From positions 8,556,001 to 8,620,000 of the forward strand of contig OZ316893.1 of NCBI GenBank assembly GCA_973895155.1: DNA of 64,000 bases, written 5' to 3'. Both the position numbers and the translations under genes were made by a program. Source of the DNA: Marsupella aquatica. Lineage: Eukaryota > Marchantiophyta. Shown here in pieces: positions 1 to 11,467 of the stretch (the stretch's first letter is position 1; each line of letters begins with the position of its first letter). Under the pieces are notes generated by a model. The model ran no database searches. It was not told where the DNA came from and saw nothing but the letters and a program-made list of their open reading frames with translations.

Positions 1-1429
1 ACTGCGGCCGTGACTGCGGCCATTTTATTGCTCACCGACAAACACAGTTAGCTAGTTAATGGTCCTCTAATAATTCACTCCAATCGTGCTAATTCAGACG
101 CGTAATCCCTCGATCGTTTCACTAATCAGTAATCACAGCACGTAGAACAGTACTATCATTCGCAATCAAAGTTTCCTTTTATTGAATTACTCCTTACAAG
201 GAACCCGTACCGGTACTGTATTTCGTAACAAAGTCTATTTTCACTAGTAACTCGAGATATTTGATTGATGACCCCAAAATGAAAGTGTTACTTATTAAAC
301 AACTAAGGTTTTGAGTAAGTTGATTTATGGTCCATCAAGGATCCTGATGAAATGACACTTTTCATTTTGAGGGTCAATAAGAGATGTATGATTGACCTCT
401 ACTTTATAATTTCTCTGGTAACAACAACTAATGACCAATTTTAATATTCAAAATATACGTGTGAGATGGGACTGTCCAGGAATTTGGGGCAATCAAGTTA
501 GCCTTTAGCTCCTTTAGGGGAAAAAGGCTTTTCATGCATCTCAATGAAACTCTCGAAAGGAAGGCCAATATTCATGCCCTTGTGGCTCCTTTATTCTGTG
601 CCAAAAAAACAGGAAGGTGTGTCATGTCGAGTAAGGCAAGTTAAGCTTGGAATTAAACCATAACTCCACAATAAAAGATGGGTCATTGTTCATTTGCTTA
701 GGTGAGCAGTAAACTATTTTGCAGGCTCTTTCCCTTCTCATCATCTACATTTTGAGTCCTAGATAGCCCTGTTAACTAATGTGTTCTTTCTTATATACAA
801 TCCTTGGCTGTATGAGAAATAGACAACTACTTGTGGTTCAGCGTAGAGGCTAGCGCTTCCCCAGGTGAGATGGGATCACAAATGAGGATAGCAGGTGCTA
901 TCTTTTTAGATCCAATTGCAAACGATTTTGCCTCCTAGGCAGCAACAGCTGTGTGGCACTGGGGGTTGCACTAGTGTCCAGTATCTCTATTGTAGTCTAT
1001 TACAAAACTATACAAGAATGTTTGACATTATACTAGGATGGACGATCCAAATTCACCTGGAAAGTTCTGAAATTATTTTCTTAATGTTCATTGTTTGGGT
1101 GTCAACAAATGTTTGGTCTATAAGAATACTCAGATTAAATATTATGATTCATATGAGCATCAATTCTTGGTTTATGTTTGAATTTTTAACAGAAACTGAA
1201 AAGGACCAAAGGGAATGAGACGAGTGGCTTTTCCACCTTTATTAGATGTCTTGTCTTTGGGATGGTGGATCCAGGTTTGACATTTTCCGTTCTTTTGCAA
1301 GGTGCTATATCTGACAAGCGCACAGGGTGGATTTGGTCCCTCAAGTTTACTCCTATATTTCCCAGCATTGTAAAATCGAACACCACTATGCTAATAGATA
1401 ATCTAATCTAATCTAATCTTACAGGTCCT
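1..1429. other. intergenic, no gene recognised
   Basis: AT-rich sequence with only short, uninformative open frames. The first 23 bases contain a short direct repeat of ACTGCGGCC that may be the edge of a tandem array outside the window. A (TAATC)n microsatellite of about four units sits near 1397-1420. I see no splice-linked coding potential, tRNA or recognisable transposon domain. Confidence 0.6.
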
Positions 1430-2330
1430 GAGAAACGAATCTCTTCGTAAGACAAAATTAACATGGAATATTCTAACTACTCACTATCCTCAATTAATAA
1501 ATTCACAAACAAACCACCGACAACAAGCGTATGATCGTCGATCTTCAATATCGACGCCTCACAGGGCACTAACGAGTCCTACTGCGTACGGGAAGCAGTG
1601 AAGTACCTGCAGCCGTCAATGGTGACTGTCTTCGGACTGCTCAGATCTGTCATCTATCCACTTCCCTTATTTACGGTTCCGGACGAACTGGCTTACGGTA
1701 CGCCATCTGACACTTACCACGTAACCCGTATTAAACTAAAATGCAATCTGCACTTACGATTATTGTAATACATGAAACTACCGATTGGCCCATCTCGAGA
1801 GCCAACGGCTCCGATGTCGGGGCGTCTCAAGAATATCCCCCTCCGGCTGACGCTATTCGCGGATTTAACAAGCGCTTACGTCTTTACTTCAGGAGTAAAC
1901 TGGGCCGTGCGAAGTACTAACTCTGCTGACCTGACCAGCCCCCTAACCAGGGACGAAAAGTGGAAACAGTCATGATTGTAATCGTCAAGTTGACCGCACT
2001 TGACGGTCATTTAACCGTTACGGAATTTACCATCGTGGGTTGTCGTGCCTGTACAAGGTGAGACTTAGTGAGTTACGGTAAATTGGGTAGCAGGTAACTG
2101 TCTGACTTGACTCAGCAGCTGGCAAATCTTCAGTATGCACTTCAGCCGTCGATGAATTCGTTTGACGATCTCCATTCACCTACCTCGTGTTTGTACGTAG
2201 TAATTGGAGTCTACTCTTCCTAAGTGCACACTCCGGGGAAGAAGACTGGACGTTACAGTTAAAAGTGATAATTGCACATTTTCGGACTTCACACTTAATA
2301 CATAGATGACATCATGGTTCTTCTTGTTTC
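1430..2330. other. CpG-rich island 1
   Basis: This stretch is rich in CpG and in TTACGG/CCGTAA-like words, whereas the flanks are AT-rich and CpG-poor. No open frame above 67 codons occurs and no domain is recognisable. It contains a perfect small hairpin at 1983-2005 (stem CGTCAAGT, 7-base loop). It may be a relatively young or unmethylated insertion. Its limits are set by eye from the composition change. Confidence 0.4.
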
Positions 2331-4778
2331 TGGAGTGCTCAAATTCACTACAAAGTAGTCATCTCATGTTCAATTAAAAATTCTTGCACCTTCCCTAAGT
2401 CATCACCTGTACATCCCTTGGATTTGTACACAGTCGACTATCTCATAACTGCAACATTAACTTTACATAAAATGGTATGCACTTATCTATAACAGTTCCC
2501 CTTAAACATTTCATGCTCACCGACAAGTACTAAAGGGTGTTTTGCAAGTAAATATTCTCTTTCATTAGGCCCCATTGTGCTTATACAAATTGCAAAAAAA
2601 ATGTGCAAAATCAAACTACTACAACACCCAATCCTGCTCTTTTTGTAGCATAGTCAGTTTACAAAATGAGATTGGACCAGAATGATCAGAGGCCATTCGA
2701 TCTACTGGTGTTTATTCTCAACCATTTGATCAAAAAATAGAACCCCCCATGCACCCTCCCACTTAGCTAAGGAGGACAAATTCTGCCATGGAAAGGAAAG
2801 GTGAGGATAGTAACTCACCTAGGTGAGCACTACTAGCTGGCTTTTCCATGACCTTGACTGTTGGGGACAATCCTTATCCCAAGACACCATGCACATGTGA
2901 ACATCATACAAATTAGTCGACACAATGAGTACGTGGTTCACCTCACGATTGAGGCTACGTCTAGGGGAAAGCAAGAGACCTTCACTTCTCTCTTGCTCCA
3001 CTCCAACAATGAACTGAAGATCCACCAAAGGTTGGCATCAGCCCTAGTTATATACCCTGGGTCCCCATTCTTAGGTAAAACGGGTTGGCCATAAGGGTCG
3101 ATTTAATTCATATTGAAGTAATTTTTAGAATTGGCTTGTAACTAAGCAACCCACTCTTTTATACAAATGTCACTTTCCAAATAAGGAAGTGCACTTGATA
3201 TTCTGCTCTCATTTGTTTTTGAGAAGGGGGTATAAAATCATCTCCACCACACAACATCATCTTAGTGGTACACGTGGCATCATCTAATAGATACACATGT
3301 CTATGCCTTTTGGTATGCCGTTGTAAGTTGTGGGCAGGGTTGTGGGGTTTAGGGTAGGGTATGTTGAGGGGTTTAGGGTAGGTTTTTTGAACTGCCCTAT
3401 GAGGAAATACATGGGGCAAATCCCTACCCATTGTATCCGAGGGAGGGAAGATCTTTGAACAAAGAAATGTAACTAATGAAGCCTATATAAAAATTATCAA
3501 ATCTGGACTTTATAATTATTAATATCAAGGATATTAAGTATTATCAAAATGTGTTTTTTTCTAAATAAGAAGGCAAATTTTTATTGTTTCAAAAATAATA
3601 ACAAGGGGTACTAGAAGGGGGTCTGTTCATAGGGGTAGAGATTTTTTACTGGAAGTGGGGGCCCAAGGGGTTATATACATCATGCATCACTGCTAATCTA
3701 AGCTAAATCCTAACCTGAGTTAGCTTAACTGCAGTTGGCTCTAGAGTCACAAGACTAAGAGCAATACTCAACATTGACCACCTCGTTGTCTCAAACTTTA
3801 TGCAACAAATGCATTTCTCATTTCTTTATTCGTGTGCCTAGTATGTGTTTTCACTATACCCTCTTAAAACTGGTAATAAGTAGAGTACTCTGTCCCAAGT
3901 GTTTGTTTTCACTCTATTTATTCTAAGGATTGATTTTATTTTTTTAAGGGAAAGACACATGTTGGTGAAACTCTCTAACCACACAAGGCACCCAATATTC
4001 TTTTTCTAGATTTGTTTCTTTCTAGCATTCTTTGCAAGTTCAATTTTTATTTAAGAAAGGACATATGGCAAAGTCTATTCACTCTAGCCCCTCCCACGTT
4101 GCATTTATTTTGGATGGTGGATCATCCGCCATCCTCTCTCTTTGTATTGGGTTGACCCACCATTCAATTGGTTCTCCCATTTTTAGACATTTAAATATGG
4201 GTCATTCATTGCATGTCTCACTCATCTGCTCCCCATGGATTATTTTCCTTCCCCATTAATCAAATTTTCTGCCCTTTGGTGCCTGATTGGGTAGGACCTC
4301 TGGGCCTCCCCCCTAGGCAACTTTTGTCCCCCGACTGTGGTTTGGGTTGACTGCCCCACCTTTTCAAAAAGAAAAAATCAAAAAATCAAACTTCTGCCCT
4401 CGCCAAGTACATATATTTTGTTGTTTTTTTTGCCATCTTCTTCATCAATAATGTGGACCCAAAAGAAAGATTTGGATCACTACAACAACTTTTTTCAAAT
4501 GAAAACACTTCCATGCATCACCTGCTTTTGCTCAAAAAAGATTTCCACTCAACTTTATTTCTAAGCAAATTTTTGTTTGAAGGTACTTTTAAATCTACTA
4601 GTCAACTACAATTTTCTTGCAACACAACACCTTCTCTTGAAAACACTTTGGCTTTGACATTTTCACTCAATTACACTTTCTCTCAACAACAACAGCATTG
4701 ACCCAAAGGCAGTGACAAGTTCTGTGCAACACACAGGTATGATTGAGCCTCACCTTGACAATGTTGCCTCACCCCCAC
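2331..4778. other. intergenic, no gene recognised
   Basis: AT-rich spacer with short ORFs only. Around 3345-3388 two copies of GGGGTTTAGGGTAGG-like sequence resemble the plant telomere unit TTTAGGG, but there are only two interrupted copies. Nothing else is supported. Confidence 0.55.
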
Positions 4779-5062
4779 TCTTTGCCTCACCTAGACATTT
4801 AAACTTGTCTTCTGCATTTTGGTCTTGTCTTGACATCTTTCTCTTATCTTGACATCTATATTTTCCTCAACATCCTTGTCTCACTCTGACATCTTTGTCT
4901 CACTTTGACATCTTCTCCTCACCTCAACGTCTTTCCCTTGTCTTGACATCTTGTTATCTCCTCAACATCTTTCCTTGTCTCACTCGGACATCTTTGTCTC
5001 ACTTTGACATCTTCTCCTCACCTCAATTTCTTTCCCTTGTCTTGACATCTTGTTGTCTTGAC
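4779..5062. repeat. degenerate tandem repeat
   Basis: A short unit of roughly 17 bases resembling TTGTCTTGACATCTTTC is reiterated with variation. A higher-order duplication of about 99 bp is visible: the GACATCTTTGTCTCAC block near 4888 recurs near 4987. The 69-codon ORF across it is a by-product of the repeat. Confidence 0.75.
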
Positions 5063-5149
5063 TCTTTTGTGCAACACATGGGCATCAGGCTAGTGATAGG
5101 ATAAATGGGAACACACCTTGCAATGTACCCAGGTTTTCAACTTATACAT

Positions 5150-5960
5150 TATGCACTTAGGAAGCGCCGACTACGTGGTTAACTGGCCTTCATGGGACAT
5201 TTAATCGTTAACAATCGAGGCTAATCCCAACAGATAAGGTGGGGTCTAAGACAGTATGACTACTGTAGTCAGCGAACATTCTTCCAAGTTGTCGAGGCGT
5301 TAATTCTGAGGTCAGTAGGTACTTTGGTACGTCCTGTCCGTGAGACTAGGGTATGCTATTCTTCCGACCGAGGTTCAAAACTTGGAGGCGCCACATCATT
5401 GCGATAAGCTGTCCGCAAGACCCCACCTTATCCACAAAAGAAACGGTTAAACGTTATTACCGTAACCGGCAAGAGTACAAGATAAAAATACCCTATTATT
5501 ACCCTCGGACAGTCGGACTTGTCCGTTCGGAGGGTCACGGACCATCGGTATAGAAGTACAGTCCTCAACGTGTCGCCACGCCGTCAGGATCTCTTCGGCC
5601 GGCACCGTCGACGGTCAGTCTGAAAGTTGTTTACTACCAATAGTAGTGACTGACTACGGTTACTGGGAAAATGGTCCCGATTTAATCTGGAACTGAAACT
5701 TTAACTACTGCATAGTACCTTAGAGCTCCTCGGTTCGCGCGAAAATAAACTAATACGATAACTGTAATTATGAAAATTTCGGGCTCGATTATCGAAATAT
5801 TTTGGGGTCATGTACAGAGAATTCAGAATTCTGTCATGTAAATTTTAATAACTTAAAAATGTTATGGACAATCCAGTACTATCACATAGAGTGATTGAAA
5901 CAGTTCAGGCAACTAGTGTCCATAATCGGCATTGAGTGTCAATTGTTCTACAGCAGACTC
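5150..5960. other. CpG-rich island 2 with inverted repeat
   Basis: A second block with conspicuous CpG content in an otherwise CpG-poor neighbourhood. It carries a perfect 15-bp inverted repeat, GATAAGGTGGGGTCT at 5233-5247 against its complement at 5418-5432. No coding domain is recognisable. It could be a degenerate transposon fragment. Confidence 0.4.
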
Positions 5961-6595
5961 AGACATTCACTATTTTGGTCGGGTTGAAGTAATTTGTTTT
6001 AGTTGAGTGAACCTCGTTTAGGGTCCTAGCCAAATCTATCTTTGTGACCCTCTTATACAATTCACCCCAAAGCTCTACCAGACGTTTCAGGTTGTGGCGT
6101 AGTACGACTTTAGTTCTTCCATTGTTCAGGCTCTTGGGTTTTAGTACTCTTAGAATTTCTTGATTTTTGCATTTGTTTTTCCCATAACTTGGGTTTTTGG
6201 CCTTTAGGATCATGTCTTCCAGTCAGGTGTTAGCAGTTCTACATATGGGGGATTACAAATGGTGACTTTTACATTATAAGTCATATTTCAGGATTTATGA
6301 GTCACATCTCAAAATTGAAAAGTCTCCTCAGAGTATTTAAAGATGTTTTCTGTAAGTCCATGCCATTTCTGAAGTCCATCTGGGCTTCACAACAAACTTC
6401 CTGGTCCATCCCGGCTTTACATTCAATGTTGGGCCACATCTTATTTCCTAAATGATTCAAAGTCCCATGCTACTAACCAAGATGGCACTATGGTAAAAGA
6501 AACTCCAGGTGGGGGCTCCCAATGGGAATGGCCCAGGCCAATATGGAAACGCAATTACTAAGTGTCTTGAAATGCCCAAACGAGGGATAGAAAAG
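5961..6595. other. intergenic, no gene recognised
   Basis: Spacer between CpG-rich island 2 and the 200-bp repeat. An 84-codon lysine-rich minus-strand ORF (6213-5959) has no recognisable domain and no splice context. I regard it as chance. Confidence 0.5.
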
Positions 6596-7100
6596 GAGGT
6601 CAGAGGATAGCACTAGTGATATTCATGAGAAATTATTGCATTGCATATGGAAATTATTGCATTGTATATGGAGGTGGTTGGAGGAGACGATAATTCCCTC
6701 GGTCATTCAGAAGCAAAGAGGTTTGCAATGAAGGCTGCACAAGCTTTGTTGGCTTTGTTGGGACCTCCTCAAAATTGCCACAAGTGTACACCTCATAAAT
6801 TTTGGCAGATTAGCAGAGGTCAGAGGGTAGGACATGGATATTTATGAGCCCTTACTGCATTGTTTGTGCCTATGTGGAAATACAATCGCAGCTAATATGG
6901 AGGTGGGTGGAGGAATGATGATTCATTCGGCCATCCAACAGCATAGAGGATGTGCAATTATGTATTTGGTAAAGTCATGTTTAGCTTAGATGGAGTCATG
7001 GAGGTCAGGAGGTGGGTGGAGGAAATGTGGGTGGAGGAAATGATGATTCATTTGGTCACCTAGCACCGGAGTAGGGTTTGCAACTATGTATATGGTATAC
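6596..7100 (+). repeat. diverged ~200-bp tandem repeat, three copies
   Basis: Three related blocks begin with GAGGTCAGAGG-like sequence at 6596, 6816 and 7001. Each continues into a GGAGGTGGTTGGAGGA-like purine block, a TGATTCATTCGG(C/T)CA-like block and a TTTGCAATTATG-like block. Copies differ by many substitutions and indels, so the array is old. Local subrepeats (ATATGGAAATTATTGCATTG, twice) are also present. Confidence 0.75.
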
Positions 7101-7823
7101 TAATGTTTTACAGGGCATTGTGTGCCATACTGCCAGATATTTACTGATGGGGCCAGAATGATTTGTTTTACTTGATGGACCACGTGAGTGATCCAGACCA
7201 TTGATACCCAAGATCTCATGGGGTTGGTTGGGGAGAATGACAAGAAGCCCAATAGGGGGCGGGGTGGGGGACAACGGAAAAACCCAAGTGCCAAAGTAAC
7301 CAAAACCTCCAAGAGCCACAGAGCCTGAGAGTCCTGAGAGACTGAGTATTTTTTGCAAATTTATAGGACTTTCAATTCTTCATGAGTAAGCAATATTAGA
7401 CTCTTTGGAAAGATGTTTCCAAACGACAACCCAATAGCAATGATTGTGTTATATTGAAAGTCAAAGTTAGCTATCGAGACATTTTTGGAATCATGAAGGG
7501 TGTCAACTACTGACAGTGTTAAGGGTGTCACTGCCCATGGGTTTGCCTAGTTCACCTGCTTTGTGCATAGGCTTCAACTTTTATTTCTTCTACCCGTGAT
7601 TTTAGCAGAAAAAAGTCAGTTGTGACACGCCCTACTACCCTAGTGCCATCTTGGTGCATAAAGACCTGTGCAAAATCTTAATTATTTTTATCCCTGGAAG
7701 TAACACTATCCAATCTTTTTTAAGAAACAAGCTATACACCCAAAAGTTACTGTTCATATCAAGACTATTCTTAAAATTTATACCACAACATTCTTTCTAG
7801 CCCTCACCAGCCCTCGTCCAATA

Positions 7824-7876
7824 TTTAAATATCTCTAGAAGTAGAGTTTAGGGTTTAAATATCTCTAGAAGTAGAG
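7824..7876 (+). repeat. 30-bp tandem duplication
   Basis: TTTAAATATCTCTAGAAG begins at 7824 and again at 7854, separated by TAGAGTTTAGGG-type sequence, giving two copies of a 30-bp unit. Confidence 0.85.
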
Positions 7877-8540
7877 GATATTCAAGAGTTTTTGAATGTT
7901 CTGGCAGTTGCGATCCAAACTTTGAATATATTTTTATGTTTTTGCACAAGCAGTGATGGCCCGTACCAGTCTTTTTTTTTAGGTTTTATGTCTTTCATTG
8001 GCCAGTTGCCCACAGAGCAACATACCCCATCAGCCAGAATCTAACGTTCACCCCTGGAATGTAGGGAGATCTGACGGTCATGAATTAAATTAAGAAAAAT
8101 TAAATTAAGAATATCCCCAGCATCTTCTCATCTACTCGTTCTCACAGGGTGACATTCCTTATGAATAAACCCTGGAAATTAAGCTGGGCCCTACTACTGG
8201 CTCATAAACATTATCCTGCAAATCTGCGATTTTCCCGTTCTAAATTCCTGACAGAGAAACCCTCTATATTGTATCATTCTCCCAGTTCTTCTTCCCAAGA
8301 ATTGCATTCTTGTGCACACATTCCGTTGCCGCCAAATCACTTGTGATCGTGGATTCACAGAATGACGGTGCTATTCACGCAGGATCAGAATGTTCGTTGT
8401 TGCAGGTTTCAGTTTGCTCTGCCTAGAGTCGAGTCTAACAGAATTATTCTCGATACTTGCAACAGACGGGTTTTGAAGTTTGAACCCCGGCTTGTACACC
8501 ATGACTGTCAGCTCGTGTAAAACAGTGGTAAACGACGGTT
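7877..8540. other. intergenic, no gene recognised
   Basis: Spacer with a tandem AATTAAATTAAGAA duplication near 8082-8108 and otherwise only short ORFs. Confidence 0.5.
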
Positions 8541-8892
8541 CCAGGCTGCCCTGCGCTGCCTGCCCCGCCCTGCCCTGCCTGCCCACCTGTGACTGCCCTT
8601 GCGCCACCCAACCGCGCGGAGCCTTCCCTTACCTGCCCATTTCGTATTTTCTGACCTGCCCAGATTCGTGTGCTGCCGCAGCGCTACCCTGCCCATTTTT
8701 AATTTCTGGAGGGTTTTCCTTTTTCGAAGGACGGTTCCTGAATTCTGTGTCCCTGGTCCTTGAAGATTCCAGGCTGCCCTGCCACTGCCCACCCGTGTCT
8801 GCCCGTACGCCACCCAACCGCGCGGCGCCTTCCCTTACCTGCCCAATTCGTATTTTCTGCCCTGCCCAGATTCGTGTGCTGCCGCAGCGTTA
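8541..8892 (+). repeat. CCTGCC-rich duplicated block
   Basis: CCAGGCTGCCCTGC occurs at 8541 and 8769, followed in both cases by GCCACCCAACCGCGCGG, TTCCCTTACCTGCCCA and GATTCGTGTGCTGCCGCAG-type segments. This makes a 228-bp-period duplication. The 137-residue cysteine-rich frame across it (8480-8893) arises from reiterated CCTGCC and TGCCC words and I do not call it a gene. Related CCTGCC-rich sequence recurs at about 9111-9186 and 10700-10920. Confidence 0.8.
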
Positions 8893-9986
8893 ATTTTTTA
8901 AGGTTTTTTCTTTTCCACCACGACGAGTGTCACCTTTGTGAATTAAGTAATCTTCATTATCTAATTCTCCTAGATTACATTTGACCGTCAGATCTCCCAC
9001 AACTTTATATAACCATTAGATAGATTCTGGGCTTTGGAAGACGTGAACAACCTAGTGTAGCCTTATTTGGTGGAGGGGGAATCTAGCAGATTTTGGTGAC
9101 TAGAAATATGCTAACCTTGCCCTGCCACCTGAGCCTAGCCTGCCCAGTGAGCCAAGCTCCACCTTGCCTGCCCTCACTTCACCCAAGTACCAAATCACCT
9201 ACCAGAGAGTCCTGGTTCTTTTTATTGTGTTTGAGACTAAAACTAGACCATGTAACCAAGACCTAGAAAATGACTAAAAATGGCCTTTACAAAAGGTTCG
9301 GGCTCATGAAGGGATGGTGTCAACCAATCCTACATGGCAAACAATGGACCCAAAGAAATGCTGAGGTGGAACTAATAGTGTCTAGTATTTTAGACCACTT
9401 CCAAAGGTGGTCCAAACTTTCCCTCTTTTGTCCAAAGGATTCTCATTTATTGAACTTCATGTCAAGAACTTGGTCTCAAGTCTATCTTTAGAACCGGCAC
9501 GTCTTGTAAAACCATCCTAAGAGCTCTCCCTCCAGTCTGCCAAACATAGCGGCCAAGAGGGTCTATGGCTCGCCATAAGCAATAATGGCTTCTCACCATT
9601 CCCTAGCCCTCCTTTTTCCCACTCCACTGGGACGCTCCTGCACTGAAAGAGCCTGATAAAGCCCTTGAAGTGACTGCCATCTTGCCTGGACATCCAAGAT
9701 TGGATGTGACCACATCATCCCACAACTGCACTGTAGATGGTTGCGAGCAAAATGGACCTTGTTATTCACTTCTGAATGAGTGGCCAGCAGGGTTCACTCT
9801 TGGGTCAGGACCTGGGCTCCCACATACATTTTCACCCTGCTAACCTCAAACGGCAAGGTGGTTTTGTGGGAATCTCTAACCACTGCGTCCAACCCTTCTC
9901 TTTCATTAAGTTTTCCTTAAGCTTTCCTTTGGCTGCCCCAACATTGGTATTCTGTGTACTACTCCGGTACCCTTAACCCGTTCTGT
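8893..9986. other. intergenic, no gene recognised
   Basis: No frame above 73 codons and no recognised motif beyond the CCTGCC-rich words near 9111-9186. Confidence 0.5.
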
Positions 9987-10150
9987 AATTCCACTTTGTC
10001 ACTAGCCCCTACTACCCGTTCTTTGAACATGAATAGCAGGGAGGATAATACAAATCTTAATAAAATATAATTCCACTTTGTCACTAGCCCCTACTACCCG
10101 TTCTTTGAACATGAATAGCGGGGAGGATAATACAAATCTTAATAAAATAT
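9987..10150 (+). repeat. 82-bp tandem duplication
   Basis: AATTCCACTTTGTCACTAGC starts at 9987 and again at 10069. The two 82-bp units differ by essentially one base (GCAGGGAGG versus GCGGGGAGG), so the duplication is recent. Confidence 0.9.
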
Positions 10151-10995
10151 ATTTTCACATGTTTTGAAGGTTAATAAAAAGACTAAAAAGATCATCATGC
10201 ATGTCATCATTTTAATAATTATACATGACATATCATATTTTTTTCTATGCACATTCTTCTTTCTATGCTTATATGTTATGGTGGAGCCATATAGCTCATT
10301 TTTTAATATAAATAGAAATCATGATAAAAAGTATACATGATTATCATTTGACATACATCATAATCACGAGTTTTCCCATCCACATGATGAGCCATGGAGT
10401 TACAATTTGATCTAGAGGTTTCACTCTAGAAATCTAGACCCCGACTCTAGCATTGACATTTTATAAGCAAAAGAACCCAGTCCTATTTGACTTGGAGGAT
10501 ATGAGATTTAGGCCTAGGGGATTACATATCCCCAAGTCACTAGGAATGGGGGTTATATTACTTAGAGCAAAATTGCACTTGGGGAGGTTTCATTCATTAA
10601 CCTATGGCTAAGCCTCAGCATGGTTATAAACCCCTCAGGCTAACCTCCCTAGGGGATTATAATCCATAATTCCCTTGAGGTCATGGGTCATCTTTCCCTC
10701 CATCCTCAGCTTAGTCGTCTTTCTTTCCCCTGCCCGGCCTCTTCATGGCTGCCCTGCCAAATGTCTTGTTCTTTCTTACGCACAAAATTCTCTCCTCTGC
10801 TTTTCCCACAAAACAAAACATGGAAAGATTGACACTCACAGAAGGGAGGACCTGCCCGCAAAAATCGTCTTCCGTGCCCTGCCCAGGTTTTTCTTCCTTC
10901 CCTGCCCAATCCTCCACCTTTTTTCGCTTCAATTTCTGCCCTTCTCCCTTTCATTCGTAGTGCTTCTCCAAAATCGCGAGCTCCGATCCTCGTAA
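10151..10995. other. spacer upstream of DNA polymerase kappa
   Basis: AT-rich DNA followed after about 10670 by pyrimidine-rich, CCTGCCC-containing sequence. Overlapping ORFs of 70-135 codons on both strands here are compositional. I cannot place a TATA box or start site for the downstream gene. Confidence 0.45.
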
Positions 10996-11020
10996 CGAGA
11001 GAGAGAGAGAGAGAGAGAGG
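10996..11020 (+). promoter_or_regulatory. GA-repeat in promoter/leader of polymerase kappa
   Basis: An uninterrupted (GA)n run of about 12 units lies about 450 bp upstream of the polymerase kappa start codon. GA/CT microsatellites are common in plant core promoters and 5' leaders; a promoter role is inferred from position only. Confidence 0.45.
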
Positions 11021-11426
11021 AGAATACACGAATCTAGCAAAGACGCATAGGGCAATAATGGGAAGAAAATGAATCAACTTATATCCCCTTACAAACTCTG
11101 CTGAACCCAGCAAAGTGGGAAAGAGCTGGCTTGAGCTATATTTGATCAGCTCCAGCCTCTTTTCGGCAGCATCCTCGGATTCTTGTAGACCTCTTCGTCA
11201 CGCACCCACTGAAACCCAGATACTGAATTGAAAAATTGGGAGTCTTAGTGAGGGAAAGATACCCCGGAGAAAAGCTGCATTCAGGTTCTGAGAAAAAAGC
11301 TCTGCTTTCTGGCTTTTAGAGTCAATAATTGGACCGGAAATTCGCGAAATTCTGGGGCATCGATGTGCAGCTGAGAAAGGAGAGGATCAGCTACGAGGAC
11401 TTGAGAGACGCCGGTCATCAGACACT

Positions 11427-11447
11427 ATGCATGAAGGAGAAAAGTAA
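11427..11447 (+). other. short upstream ORF in polymerase kappa leader
   Basis: ATG-CAT-GAA-GGA-GAA-AAG-TAA encodes six residues ending 20 bases before the polymerase kappa ATG at 11468. A second ATG at 11431 opens a 19-codon frame that runs past and overlaps the main start. If both are in the mature leader they should reduce initiation at the main ATG. A GTAAGG word at the end of the first uORF could instead be a splice donor that removes part of it. Confidence 0.5.
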
Positions 11448-11467
11448 GGATTTTCGCGACGATCAAT

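Noticed and set aside
3345-3388. Interstitial telomere repeat
   Set aside because: Only two interrupted TTTAGGG-like words, below what would mark a telomere relic.
4779-5062. CRISPR-like array of short repeats
   Set aside because: Units are irregular, with no constant repeat and unique spacers, and the setting is eukaryotic.
1430-5960. Endogenised giant-virus DNA as the source of the CpG-rich islands
   Set aside because: No long ORF and no capsid, polymerase or packaging motif in any frame; composition alone is not enough.
8480-8893. 137-residue cysteine-rich protein, possibly an antimicrobial peptide
   Set aside because: The cysteines come from reiterated CCTGCC/TGCCC words in a 228-bp duplication. 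The antisense strand and a third frame are open too. There is no signal peptide or cysteine spacing of a known family.
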